A DNA stretch of 64,000 bases from Polyangiaceae bacterium (lineage in GTDB: Bacteria; Myxococcota_A; Polyangia; Polyangiales; Polyangiaceae), in the NCBI GenBank assembly GCA_025936115.1, contig JAICTZ010000033.1, positions 18,197 to 82,196 on the forward strand, read 5' to 3'. The translations under genes were made by a program, and so were the position numbers. The notes beneath the pieces are model-generated. The model did not search any database, was not told where the DNA came from, and saw nothing but the letters and a program-made list of their open reading frames with translations. This document shows, in pieces, positions 18,201 to 27,100 of this stretch; the first letter of the stretch is position 1, and the number at the start of each line of letters is the position of its first letter.

Positions 18201-21069
18201 ACGCACTTCCGCAGGTCCGGCGACCGCAATCGTGTCCCCAGATGGTCAACGAACCACGCTTCAGATAGACTCCAACGGCTATCTATCGAGTGTCATCGAT
18301 CCGGCAGGCGGGATGACAGCTCTCGAACATACGGCGGACGGGCTCCTCAGTAGATTCACGAATGGGCGCAACATTGATTCGATAATGAGTTATGATTCAG
18401 CTGGGCGCCTCCTGTCTGATGTCGACGCGGTCGGCGGCTCGATTGGACTCGCAAGAACTGATGCCGTAACAGGCGGCCAAAACGTGGGGACAGTGACTAA
18501 GACGACCGCACAGCAACGAATTACCAGGTACGAAATAAGAGGTCAGTCGGGCGGCGGCAAAGTCACAAGGACGATGCCTGACGGCACTGCGAATTCGACC
18601 ATCGTCGATTCGTCCGGAACGCGCGTGACGGCGCAGGCTGACGGAACCGTCCGTACGACAAGCGTTCAACCCGATCGACTCTACGGTTTGCTCGCTGGCC
18701 CTCTCAATGAAATCATTCGAGTACCCTCTGGACTAGTCAACGTGATCACCCGGACACGAAGCTACACAACGTCTCCGGGCACGTTTGTGCGCCTGGACAC
18801 GGAAACAAGAAACGGAAACAATTGGAAGACCGTATTTAATCGAAGTACTCTGACGGAGACCACGACTACTCCCGAGAATCGCGTTGTGACTAGGAACCTG
18901 AACCAACAAGGGCGCGTCACGTCAATTCAGATTGACAATCAGGCGCCGTTATCGGTCACGTTTAATGGCAACGGCCGCGTGGCGACGCTTTCACAAGGCG
19001 GGCGAGTCACGGCGAGTACATACTTCCCGTCGGGAGCTTCAGCGGGCTACCTCGCCGAGGAGACCGATCCCTTAGGAGTAACTACGGCATTCTCCCGAGA
19101 TGCGCTGGGCCACGTGTTGACCGAAACGCGATTGTCGTCCACCACGACGTACACATGGGATCCCGTGGGCAATTTGACGAGCGTGTCGCCGCCAGATCGT
19201 CCGGCACACGCCTTGGCGTATACTCCGGTGAACCTGCTGGAGTCGTATATTCCGCCGGCCGCGGGCCTCTCACAATTCTCGACGACGTACACCTATGACG
19301 CCGACCGCATGCTGCGTAGGGAAAACAGACCGGACGGGCTGCAGGTCGTGAGGACCCCGAATGACGCTGGCAACCTTAGCACCGTCTCGATCCCGGGTGG
19401 ACTCGTCAGCTATGAGTACTATCCTGCGGGAAGCGTTAGTGGTGCCGGTAGGACAAGCGATATCCACGGCCCGTACGACGTTGACTTGCACTTTAGCTAT
19501 GACGGCATGCTGACTAAAAGCGTACTTTGGAGTGGTGGCGTCACGGGCGGAATCGCTTGGAATTACAACACTGATTTCAACAGGACTCTCGAGACAGTCA
19601 CCGGAGCGACTGGCTCAAGTCACGCCGCTTTCGGCTATGATCACGACCAATTGCTTACCTGTGTTTCTCCGACGACATGCAGCCCGGCGGGCACTGACGC
19701 CCTCAAACTCGCGCGAGACAGCGCTGGAATCGTCAGGAGCATCGTGCTTGGCAACACGACCGAGTCACTCTCCTACAACCCGTTCGGGGAACTTGCGACG
19801 CAAGGCTTGTCGTTCCAGACCGCACCCCTCGTCGCGTTCACGTACGATGAACCCGGATCCGAACGAGACGCCTTGGGGCGGGTTGTTCAAAAGACCGAGG
19901 TCATCGGTGGGACGACGAACATTTATCGATATACCTATGATGCCCTTCGACGACTCACCGATGTGACCCTAAACGGCTCAGCCAGCGAACACTTTGACTA
20001 TGACGCAAATGGCAATCGTACGTTGGGCTTCAATGGAACGGCCGGAACAACAGCTGTTGGTACCTACGATGACCAGGATCGGTTGCTCAGCTATGGGCCG
20101 TTCGACTTCACGTACACCGCGAACGGCGAACTCGAAACGAAGACGAACCGAGATACCGGTGCGACGTGGCTGTTCCAGTATGATGCCCTGGGGAACTTGC
20201 TCACTGTTGGACTGCCCAATGGCGACATCATCGACTACTTGGTTGACGGGATAGGTCGCCGTGTGGGGAGGAAGAAAAACGGCGTGCTTCAGAAACAATG
20301 GATCTATCGGAACTCGCTCAAGCCGGCCGCCGAGTTCGACGGAAACGGCACCTTGGTTTCTGAATTCGTATACGGCTCGAGGGGCACCGTGCCGGATTAC
20401 GTGGTGCGTGGGGGTGCGACCTATCGGGTCATTAGCGACCAATTGGGAAGCCCGCGCTATGTGGTAAATGTAGCGAACGCGAGCGATGTGCCGTTCATGG
20501 CAAGTTATACGAGTTTCGGCGAGGTGACCGGGACCGGCCTCGATTGGATGCCGTTTGGGTTTGCGGGAGGGATCCATGATGACGATACAGGGGCGATACG
20601 GTTCGGCGCGCGGGAGTACGACCCGACCGTCGGTCGCTGGTTGAGCAAGGATTCGTATCTTTTTGGTGGAGCAGATGCTGATCTGTACGCTTACCTTCGA
20701 GGCGACCCCGTGAACTGGGTCGACCTGAATGGTCACGGGCCTTATTGGGCGGCAGGCACCTTCGTGGCGTGTGAAATGTGGGCCGCCGCAACCACAGGGA
20801 TAACCTATTGGGAGATGGGCCAACAGCTCGACCAGATCAATTCGCTCAAGCTCCAGAAGGCGGCGCTCGAGAAGGCGATCAACAAGGCACTCGATTGCGA
20901 TGACGACGTGGACCCAAATCTTGAGCAGCTGTACAACGAGGTATCGGCGGATCTCTTAAAAAAGATCAGTGATTACTCTAAGTACAACGTCGGAACTGAT
21001 CTGAGCGCGAAGGAGATCTTCTGTGCGTTATCAACATATGCCGCCGAAAAGCTCCCGACGCCGTGGTAG
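14617..21069 (+). CDS. RHS/YD-repeat protein with teneurin-like domain order
   Basis: This is the continuation of the LamG lipoprotein in the +1 frame, about 2150 residues. Order: Cys-rich repeats; a carboxypeptidase-regulatory/transthyretin-like domain (VRGFVRTTEGVPIANAVVA); a plug-like region with a highly acidic DEHDNPDDDNDKEC stretch; NHL propeller repeats (LAFAPDGSLVLADDNQHKVFRI, VTPDGTVYFIDSGNCRVRSI); many YD repeats; and the RHS core REYDPTVGRWLSKDSYLFGG then NPVNW-like GDPVNWVDLNGHGP. The last about 110 residues form a variable C-terminus with no recognised toxin motif. RHS shells enclose and self-cleave such C-termini. GC content and codon bias drop visibly after about 15300 compared with the LamG part. 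Confidence 0.85.
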   Translation, partial: PVAAGTTCSDGSACNGTETCNASAACVAGTPPATDDGNPCTADACDTVNGVTHAPRAAGTSCADANVCNGPETCSSLGTCVAGPPPIVDDGNPCTDDTCDPVTGVAHIPRTAGSSCSDLNACNGDETCDAAGGCQPGTPVNTNSMDECTVGSCDPVTGIVTFILANPGTLCSVDVCTPGSCNAEGVCRPSGPSAAEDGDIATVDTCDPIAGIKHRRAPQLDLTVAPTVFSVASWLFSGSDPVQAGVLPGTINPVRAAMVRGFVRTTEGVPIANAVVAILGHVEFGSTVTQANGEFDMAANGGTLLNLIVRAPGYLDVQRTASVSWNSYNKIDDVTLTRQDSVVTPISLDHTDIQVARGSIVTSEDGPRRGTLLFPSGVTALMHNADGTAESLPSMNVRITEFTAKRNDTAAMPAALPAQSAYTYAFEVNADEAVATGAPEVTFSMPLAYYVENFLDFPTGTVVPLGSLDRTTGTWKAAPSGVVLKVLDVTGGVATIDLDGDSVPDTTSQLAAQGITTEELIRLADIYPPGQTLWRVLIPHFTSPWDTNWNAWPPDDADRPSPPDPQPDEHDNPDDDNDKECKDKRGSAIGCESQTLHEDVPIAGTTVSLHYSSARARGRASGLSATIPITGSTLPVSTKRVDVQIAIAGQSIEQSFAPTPNASMRFTWNGKDVWGRPLLGSERAKITISNIYDAKYIKTPTFGASIAGSVPVEFVTNNPARGEINLDRASELGLHGVFDPLPLGFGGWTLSAQDVYQPGSRVVNRGDGTTVGLSQALAAPDVGGSAASGAFIPPLSGLGRAMVIDPLGNLTYATGSQVFRIQSNTQILVAGASSGGIGGEEVPATRLALAVGGLAFAPDGSLVLADDNQHKVFRITTDGVAHRLAGRGIPTSSIFDGDGSAAANAQLFRPISPAVTPDGTVYFIDSGNCRVRSISTDGTIRTVLGTGCLSNPTSAQQIVTEGPGAQTYFQATALAVDGEGTLYAAHLRAIPGAGAPSIGEVFAFDRDGKVRLELGCKKTPCGNQDGISVLSYQAPNTTIRSLAADWSGNLYFTDANCSIRTFHANGIVTTMAGGGACSLTADLIANGAPATSLAPNLTGVAFGPSGLFAAQESNIGPQGAGAVLFRITSPLPSFGGSNLIVPDSAGRMLDVFDPLTGRHLQKIDGYTGSQLLAFNYQNGLLASIVDLDNRTTTIERTSAGPATAIVSPDGQRTTLQIDSNGYLSSVIDPAGGMTALEHTADGLLSRFTNGRNIDSIMSYDSAGRLLSDVDAVGGSIGLARTDAVTGGQNVGTVTKTTAQQRITRYEIRGQSGGGKVTRTMPDGTANSTIVDSSGTRVTAQADGTVRTTSVQPDRLYGLLAGPLNEIIRVPSGLVNVITRTRSYTTSPGTFVRLDTETRNGNNWKTVFNRSTLTETTTTPENRVVTRNLNQQGRVTSIQIDNQAPLSVTFNGNGRVATLSQGGRVTASTYFPSGASAGYLAEETDPLGVTTAFSRDALGHVLTETRLSSTTTYTWDPVGNLTSVSPPDRPAHALAYTPVNLLESYIPPAAGLSQFSTTYTYDADRMLRRENRPDGLQVVRTPNDAGNLSTVSIPGGLVSYEYYPAGSVSGAGRTSDIHGPYDVDLHFSYDGMLTKSVLWSGGVTGGIAWNYNTDFNRTLETVTGATGSSHAAFGYDHDQLLTCVSPTTCSPAGTDALKLARDSAGIVRSIVLGNTTESLSYNPFGELATQGLSFQTAPLVAFTYDEPGSERDALGRVVQKTEVIGGTTNIYRYTYDALRRLTDVTLNGSASEHFDYDANGNRTLGFNGTAGTTAVGTYDDQDRLLSYGPFDFTYTANGELETKTNRDTGATWLFQYDALGNLLTVGLPNGDIIDYLVDGIGRRVGRKKNGVLQKQWIYRNSLKPAAEFDGNGTLVSEFVYGSRGTVPDYVVRGGATYRVISDQLGSPRYVVNVANASDVPFMASYTSFGEVTGTGLDWMPFGFAGGIHDDDTGAIRFGAREYDPTVGRWLSKDSYLFGGADADLYAYLRGDPVNWVDLNGHGPYWAAGTFVACEMWAAATTGITYWEMGQQLDQINSLKLQKAALEKAINKALDCDDDVDPNLEQLYNEVSADLLKKISDYSKYNVGTDLSAKEIFCALSTYAAEKLPTPW

Positions 21070-21099
21070 CACTCGCGGAGACAGTCTGGTGCGGGTGCC

Positions 21100-21450
21100 A
21101 TGTCACTCCTAGTCTTCCCAGTCGTCCTTGGGTGGGTGATAGTGACTGTTCTCGGGGTGAGAGCCCTACTTGCGTTTCCCTCTGCGGCCAGGCAATACCC
21201 TTGGTTAACTCGTGCGAGTGTACTATCGTTCTCCCGCAGCTGGGAATCGGCCGTCAGACCGGAACATCTTGCGCCTCTGCGGATTTACCGCAGAAAGTCC
21301 ATCCAAGCCGCGTGCGCAATCGCCGTCTACTGCCTTGGACTGGTCATTGGGCAGGCCGCTTGGAGTCGACGCGTGGATACGACAATGTTGGGGCCAGCCT
21401 CCGCGGACGATAGGATACCGCCGAACGTTGCACCAGCTCCCTCGCGCTGA
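21100..21450 (+). CDS. Small two-TM membrane protein, candidate RHS immunity partner
   Basis: A 116-residue protein begins 30 bp after the RHS stop. Two hydrophobic segments are visible, FPVVLGWVIVTVLGVRALL (about residues 5-25) and SIQAACAIAVYCLGLVIG (about 67-85), separated by a basic loop. RHS toxin genes are nearly always followed by a cognate immunity gene, and a membrane immunity protein would suggest a toxin acting at or through the membrane. The function is inferred from position alone, and no strong ribosome-binding site is present. Composition matches the lower-GC RHS tail. Confidence 0.5.
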   Translation: MSLLVFPVVLGWVIVTVLGVRALLAFPSAARQYPWLTRASVLSFSRSWESAVRPEHLAPLRIYRRKSIQAACAIAVYCLGLVIGQAAWSRRVDTTMLGPASADDRIPPNVAPAPSR

Positions 21451-21479
21451 AGGACATCCGTCGTCCGCCCGCTGGACTT

Positions 21480-22070
21480 CCTCCAAGACCGAGCTTCTGA
21501 CGGCGAAGAGATTGGCAGCGCGTTCCTGGCTTCTCTGAGCGGTAACGGTAGCCCTCGATGCTGATGAGCTCGGCGTAATGGATGAGCCGGTCGACGAGGG
21601 TCACGACGTAGGCGACGTGCGGGAAGACCTCGCTCCACTCAGGCGAAGGATTTGTTGGTGCTGATAACGATCAAAGCGGGGGTATTGTAGCCGCGCGAAA
21701 CCGACCTCGAAAAACAGGTCGGCGTAGGGTTGTTGTATGGGAGGTAACCGACCTCGTCGACACATGGAGGGCGCGGCGAGCAATGACGGGACGGGCCGGC
21801 GCGAGAGCGCGCTCGGACTGTCCTGGGCGGCGAGATCGGCGGATCGGTGAGCATCGTGCTGGCGCTGGTAAAGCGCACGGTCAAGCCGCGGAGCAGCGCC
21901 TGGTGGCCGGGATTTTTGAGGATCATCGATTTGCCGATGCCGTTTGGTTCCAGCAAGATCGCGTTACCGCCGGTGACAAGCGGAGCGAGAAGAGCTCGTC
22001 GATCACAGCGCGTTCAATGGAACGCGGCCAGTTCCAGTCGAAGTTGACGGTGACGCACCAAGGCGACCGC
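21480..22070 (-). pseudogene. istB: Degenerate IS21-family istB (helper ATPase) remnant
   Basis: Pieces of IstB can be read on the minus strand in several frames: VNFDWNWPRSIERAVIDEL (around 22050-21990), LLEPNGIGKSMILKNPGHQA with a Walker A motif (GPNGVGKT-type, here EPNGIGKS), LTVRFTSASTML, a Walker B region CVDEVGYLPYNNP, LIVISTNKSFA, and finally TLVDRLIHYAELISIEGYRYR (around 21600-21535). At least four frame changes break it, so it is inactive. No istA transposase or terminal inverted repeats were found. It marks an old insertion next to the lower-GC RHS region. Confidence 0.75.
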
Positions 22071-22128
22071 AGCATGTTTCCTTGCCCCGCTCTTCGTGCC
22101 AAGGTGTCTCGCCCCCATCACGCAGTCC

Positions 22129-23043
22129 ATGTCGTTCGTCGGCTCCGATGATCTTGACGCCGTTCCGAAGGGCGTGGTCGAAAGCGGAGTGGCGCGTTAC
22201 GAGCTCCGTTTGGGCGATGGCGTCGCGTTCATGGCGGCGCGGCGAGCGGCGTCGATCGAAGCGATCGTCACCGATCCGCCGTATGGAGTCCGCGAATACG
22301 AGCCCGTCGAGCAAGCGAAGCTGCGCCTCGGTCGCGGCGGGGTGTGGCGCATTCCGCCCGCGCTCGACGGCAACGTGCGCCGGCCGCTGCCGCGCTTCAC
22401 GGTGCTGACGGACGCCGATCGCGCGCGGCTCGCTCGCTTCTTCGAACTGTTCGCGAGCGCGGCGCTGCACGTGCTCGCGCCTGGCGGGCATCTCATGATC
22501 GCGACGCAGCCGCTCTTGTCGCACCTCGTGTATGCGCCGCTCGTCGCCGCCGGGTTCGAAAAGCGCGGCGAGATCGTGCGGCTCGTGCAGACGCTGCGCG
22601 GCGGTGATCGGCCGAAGAACGCGGAGCGCGAATTCGCGGGCGTCAGCGTCATGGCGCGCTCGGCGTGGGAGCCGTGGGGCGTGTTCCGCAAGCCGTGCGA
22701 AGGGCGGGTGCAGGACAACCTCCGCCGCTACAAAACGGGCGGCCTGCGCCGCACGGAGGATGATCGTCCGTTCGCCGACGTGATCCGTTCCGCTCCCACG
22801 CGGAGCGCGGAGCGCGAACTTGCGCCCCACCCTTCCCTCAAACCCCAGTCCTTCATGCGCCAGATCGTGCGCGCCGCGCTGCCGCTCGGGGAAGGCCGCG
22901 TGCTCGATCCTTTCATGGGCGGCGGCTCTACGATCGCGGCCGCGGTCGCCGTCGGTTATCCGAGCATCGGCGTCGAGCTCGATCCGAACTATTTTGCCGT
23001 TGCGAAAGCGGCGATTCCGAAACTGTCGAAATTGGCGCGTTGA
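22129..23043 (+). CDS. Site-specific DNA methyltransferase (beta-class N4/N6)
   Basis: The 304-residue protein has the catalytic motif TDPPYG near residue 47 and the SAM-binding motif LDPFMGGGST near residue 259. That order, catalytic before SAM-binding, defines the beta class of amino-methyltransferases acting on adenine N6 or cytosine N4. HPSLKPQSFMRQIVRAAL precedes motif I, as usual. The start at ATG 22129 was preferred; a GTG at 22096 extends into the istB remnant. No restriction endonuclease gene is adjacent, so it may be an orphan regulatory methyltransferase. Confidence 0.85.
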   Translation: MSFVGSDDLDAVPKGVVESGVARYELRLGDGVAFMAARRAASIEAIVTDPPYGVREYEPVEQAKLRLGRGGVWRIPPALDGNVRRPLPRFTVLTDADRARLARFFELFASAALHVLAPGGHLMIATQPLLSHLVYAPLVAAGFEKRGEIVRLVQTLRGGDRPKNAEREFAGVSVMARSAWEPWGVFRKPCEGRVQDNLRRYKTGGLRRTEDDRPFADVIRSAPTRSAERELAPHPSLKPQSFMRQIVRAALPLGEGRVLDPFMGGGSTIAAAVAVGYPSIGVELDPNYFAVAKAAIPKLSKLAR

Positions 23044-23180
23044 GCGAGCCCGCGGACGAGCCAATTCGCCCCGGCGTGTCGGCCTGGCTCCCGAGATTTC
23101 GGCGAGTGGCGCGCTGGCCGTGACGACGACGACACGCAATAATGGCGCGAACCGCGTCAGCGACAGAGAGGCCTCACGTC

Positions 23181-23939
23181 ATGCGAGCACCCGAGGACAC
23201 GCGTCGAGCACTACTTGCCGGAGCCGCGTCGGGCGCGTGGCTCCTCGTCACGGGCTGCACGCGTGCGAGCTCGCACGCAGCCGAAGCCGAAACGCCGCGA
23301 CGCCCGAACGAGTCCAAGGGCGAAAGCAAAGACGAAGGCAAGGAGCCCGTCGTCACGCCCGCCGAGGATCTGATGCAGGAGCACGGCCTCGTCGAGCGCG
23401 TGCTGCTCGTGTACGAGGAAGTGGCGCGCCGGATCGAAGCGCACGCCGAGGTGGATCCGGCGACGCTCGGAGGCGCCACGTCGCTCGTCGAGCGCTTCAT
23501 TCAGGACTACCACGAGAAGAGCGAAGAGGACTTCGTGTTCCCCGCGCTCGAGGCGAAGAAACTCGAAGTCGAGCTCGTGCGCGTGCTCCGGCTCCAGCAT
23601 CAGCGCGGACGCGAGCTCACGGCGGAGATCGCGCGCCGCACGAAGAACTTCAAGGCGACCCCGGAGCTCGCAGCGATGCTCCGCGATTTTTCGCGCATGT
23701 ATCGGCCGCACGCCGCGTTCGAGGACACGCGCGCGTTCCCCGCGTTCCGCGAGACGCTCGACGACGCCGCGTATCGAGAGCTCGGTGACAAGTTCGAGGA
23801 CCGCGAGCACGAGCGGCTGGGCGCTCATGGATTCGAACAAGCCGTCGCCGAGATGGCGCGACTCGAAGCGTCGCTCGGTATCGGCGATCTCGCGAAGTTT
23901 ACGCCCGAGTCTCCGAAGCCGAGCACCGAGCACGGCTGA
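23181..23939 (+). CDS. Hemerythrin-domain lipoprotein
   Basis: The 252-residue protein has an N-terminal signal with the lipobox LLVTGC, a charged Glu/Lys linker, and a four-helix HHE domain. Candidate di-iron ligands lie in EHGLVERV, YHEKSEEDFVFP, LQHQRGREL and YRPHAAFEDTRAFPAF. Such proteins bind oxygen, nitric oxide or iron. Localisation outside the cytoplasm is inferred from the signal. ATG 23181 fits the signal peptide and follows AGAGAGG; the ATG-equivalent at 23142 would add a non-signal extension. It lies just upstream of the trehalose operon, 189 bp apart. Confidence 0.82.
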   Translation: MRAPEDTRRALLAGAASGAWLLVTGCTRASSHAAEAETPRRPNESKGESKDEGKEPVVTPAEDLMQEHGLVERVLLVYEEVARRIEAHAEVDPATLGGATSLVERFIQDYHEKSEEDFVFPALEAKKLEVELVRVLRLQHQRGRELTAEIARRTKNFKATPELAAMLRDFSRMYRPHAAFEDTRAFPAFRETLDDAAYRELGDKFEDREHERLGAHGFEQAVAEMARLEASLGIGDLAKFTPESPKPSTEHG

Positions 23940-24128
23940 CGTTTCGGACGTCGCATAGCGAGCTCGATCGGTCGCCCGGCCTCGGTGCCCACGCGGGGCA
24001 AAATGCAGCGTGCGCGCAACACGCCGCCCCATGGGTCCTTGCCGTGCTGACCTCGATTTTACGGCATTCTCCGGCCTGTCTCGTGCAGACGGTACGCGGC
24101 ACGCTTCTGGCAGCCGCGACGCGGAACG

Positions 24129-27100
24129 ATGCAAGTGCTGCCGGGCTCGCCCCATCCGCTCGGGGCTACGTGGGACGAGGACGGGACCAATTTCGCGCTG
24201 TTTTCCGCCCACGCCGAGGCCGTCGAGCTGTGCCTCTTGAGCGACGACGACACCGAGACTCGCATTCAGCTCAAGGAGCGGACTGCTTACGTCTGGCACG
24301 CTTACGTTCCCGGGATCCCGCTCGGCCAGCGTTACGCCTATCGCGTCTACGGTCCGTACGATCCGGCACGCGGCCATCGCTTCAATCCGAACGTGCTCTT
24401 GCTCGACCCGTACGCGAAGGCCTTGGATCGCGTGGAGGACTGGTCACGCGGTTGTTTCGCGTACGAGCTCGACGGGAGTCCCGAAGCGGATCTGCACCCC
24501 GCGACCAAGCCGGCGCTCGGCGCGCCGCGCGGCGTCGTGATCAATCCGACCTTCGACTGGGAGGGCGACGAACCGCCGAACGTGCCGTTCCGGCGCACCG
24601 TGATTTATGAGGCGCACGTCCGCGGCTTCACGAAGCTCCACCCCGAGGTACCCGAGTCGCTGCGCGGCACCTACCTCGGCATGGCCCACCCCGCGATCGT
24701 TCGTTACCTGAAGGAGCTCGGCGTCACGGCGGTCGAGCTCATGCCCGTGCACGCGTTCGTCGACGACAAGCTCTTGCTCGACCGCGGCCTTCGGAACTAC
24801 TGGGGCTATAACAGCATCGGCTTCTTCGCGCCGGACGTGCGCTATCGCTCGTCCGCGGAGCTCGGCGGCGAGGTGCGCGAGTTCAAGCAGCTCGTCAAGA
24901 CGCTGCACCGCGCCGGCATCGAGGTGATCCTCGACGTCGTTTACAACCACACCGCCGAAGGCAATCACCTCGGCCCCTCGCTGAGCTTTCGCGGCATCGA
25001 CAACGCGACCTATTACCGTCTCGTCGAGAACGACAAGCGCTACTACTTCGACACCACGGGCTGCGGCAACACGCTGAACGTGCGGAGCCCCCAAGTGCTC
25101 GCGCTCATCATGGACTCGCTCCGTTATTGGGCGTCGGAGATGCACGTCGACGGCTTCCGCTTCGATCTGGCCGCCGCGCTCGCGCGCGAGCTCCACGAAG
25201 TCGATCAGCTCTCGAGCTTCTTCACGCTCATTCACCAGTCGCCCACGTTGAGCCGCATGAAGCTCATCGCGGAGCCGTGGGACGTGGGCAATAACGGCTA
25301 TCAGGTCGGCAATTTTCCCGTGCTGTGGGCCGAATGGAACGGGCGCTTCCGCGACACGGTGCGCGCGTTTTGGCGCGGTGAGCCCGGACAGCTCGCCGAC
25401 ATGGGCTATCGCCTGACGGGCTCGAGCGATTTGTACGAGAGCACGGGCCGGCCGCCGACGGCCAGCGTCAATCTCGTCACGGCGCACGACGGCTTCACGC
25501 TGCGCGACCTCGTCTCCTACGATCACAAGCACAACGAAGCGAACGGCGAGGGCAACCGCGACGGCAGCGACGGCGAACGCAGCTCGAACCACGGCGCCGA
25601 GGGCCCGAGCGACGACCCCGAGGTCGAGCGGCGGCGCGCGCGCGAGCAGCGCAATTTTTTGGCCACGCTCTTGCTCTCGCAGGGCACGCCGATGCTGGTC
25701 GCCGGCGACGAATTTTCGCGCTCACAGCGCGGCAACAACAACGCGTACTGCCAGGACAACGAGCTCAGCTGGCTCGATTGGCGGCTCGAGGCCGGGCAGC
25801 GCGCTCTGCTCGATTTCACGCGCCGCCTCTTGCGCATCCGCGCCGAACACCCGGCCCTGCGCCGTTCGAAGTTCTTCACGGGCGCGGACGTGTTCGGCAC
25901 GCGCGTGCGTGACCTATTGTGGTTCAATCCCGACGGGCAGCCGACGACGGCGGCGAGCTGGGGCAATCCCGAGGGCCGCGCGGTCGCGATGTTTCTCGCA
26001 GGGCGCGGCATCGACGACATCGACGAGACCGGCCGCTCGCTCGTCGACGACAATCTGCTTTTGCTCTTGAACGCGAGCGAGCAGTCGCTCGACTTCACGT
26101 TGCCCGTCGAGACCGTCGAGGAGCCGTGGGAGCTCCTGGTCGATACGGCCGACGACCACGCCGAGGAAAACCGGCGCCCGGGCGACAAGACGACGCTCCT
26201 GCCCCACGCGCTGAAGCTCTTTCGCTCGAGCTCGCGCGTCTTGCGTGCGGGCGGCGCGTTGCATCGGTTGAACGCGACCTACCGGCTGCAGCTGCACGCC
26301 GGTTTTCGCTTCGCCGACGCGCAGGCGGCCACGCCGTACCTGCAGGAGCTCGGCGCGACGGACGTGTACACGTCGCCGATCTTGCGAGCGACGCCCGGAA
26401 GCACGCACGGCTACGACGTCGTCGACTACGGCACGCTCAATCCCGAGCTCGGCGGCGAGCCGGCGTTCTCGGCGTGGAGCGACGAGCTCAAGCGCCGCAG
26501 CATGGGCCTCATCATCGACTTCGTGCCGAACCACATGGGCATTTCCGGCGGCCAGAACAGCGCCTGGGACGACGTGCTCGAGCACGGGCCGAGCTCGTCC
26601 TGCTCGGAGTTCTTCGACATCGACTGGTCACCGCCGCGGGCCGATCTGCAAAATCGCGTACTCTTGCCGATGCTCGACGGGCAGTACGGCGACGTGCTCG
26701 AGCGCGGGGATCTCGCCGTCGTGTGGGAGGGCGGAGCGATCAAGCTCCGCTACTTCGACCGGCGGCTGCCAATCGCAGCGGACACGCTGGGCCCGCTCTT
26801 GTGCGCGGCCGTCGGGAAATCGCGTTTGCCCGAGGACGATCTGGCGCGACGCGAGCTCGAGAGCATCGTCGTCGCCCTCGGACATCTGCCGCCGCGCACG
26901 CAATTGCAGCCGGAGCTCCGACGCGAACGGCAACGCGAGACGCAGGTGATTCGGCGCCGCCTCGCCACGCTCGTCTCCGAATCGGGGGCCGTGCGGGCCG
27001 GGCTCGACGAGGCGCTCGTCGAGCTCAACGGGACGCGCGGCGTGTCGGCGAGCTTCGACGGGCTCGAGCGGCTGGTATCGAGCCAGAGTTATCGGCTCGC

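Noticed and set aside
12750..21069. Two independent genes (LamG protein and RHS protein)
   Set aside because: Cys-rich repeats continue across the frame switch and the second frame has no credible start, so one original gene is more likely.
24098..24116. GG-N10-GC pattern upstream of the trehalose operon
   Set aside because: Only the two dinucleotides match; such patterns occur by chance in GC-rich DNA and the TTGC part is absent.
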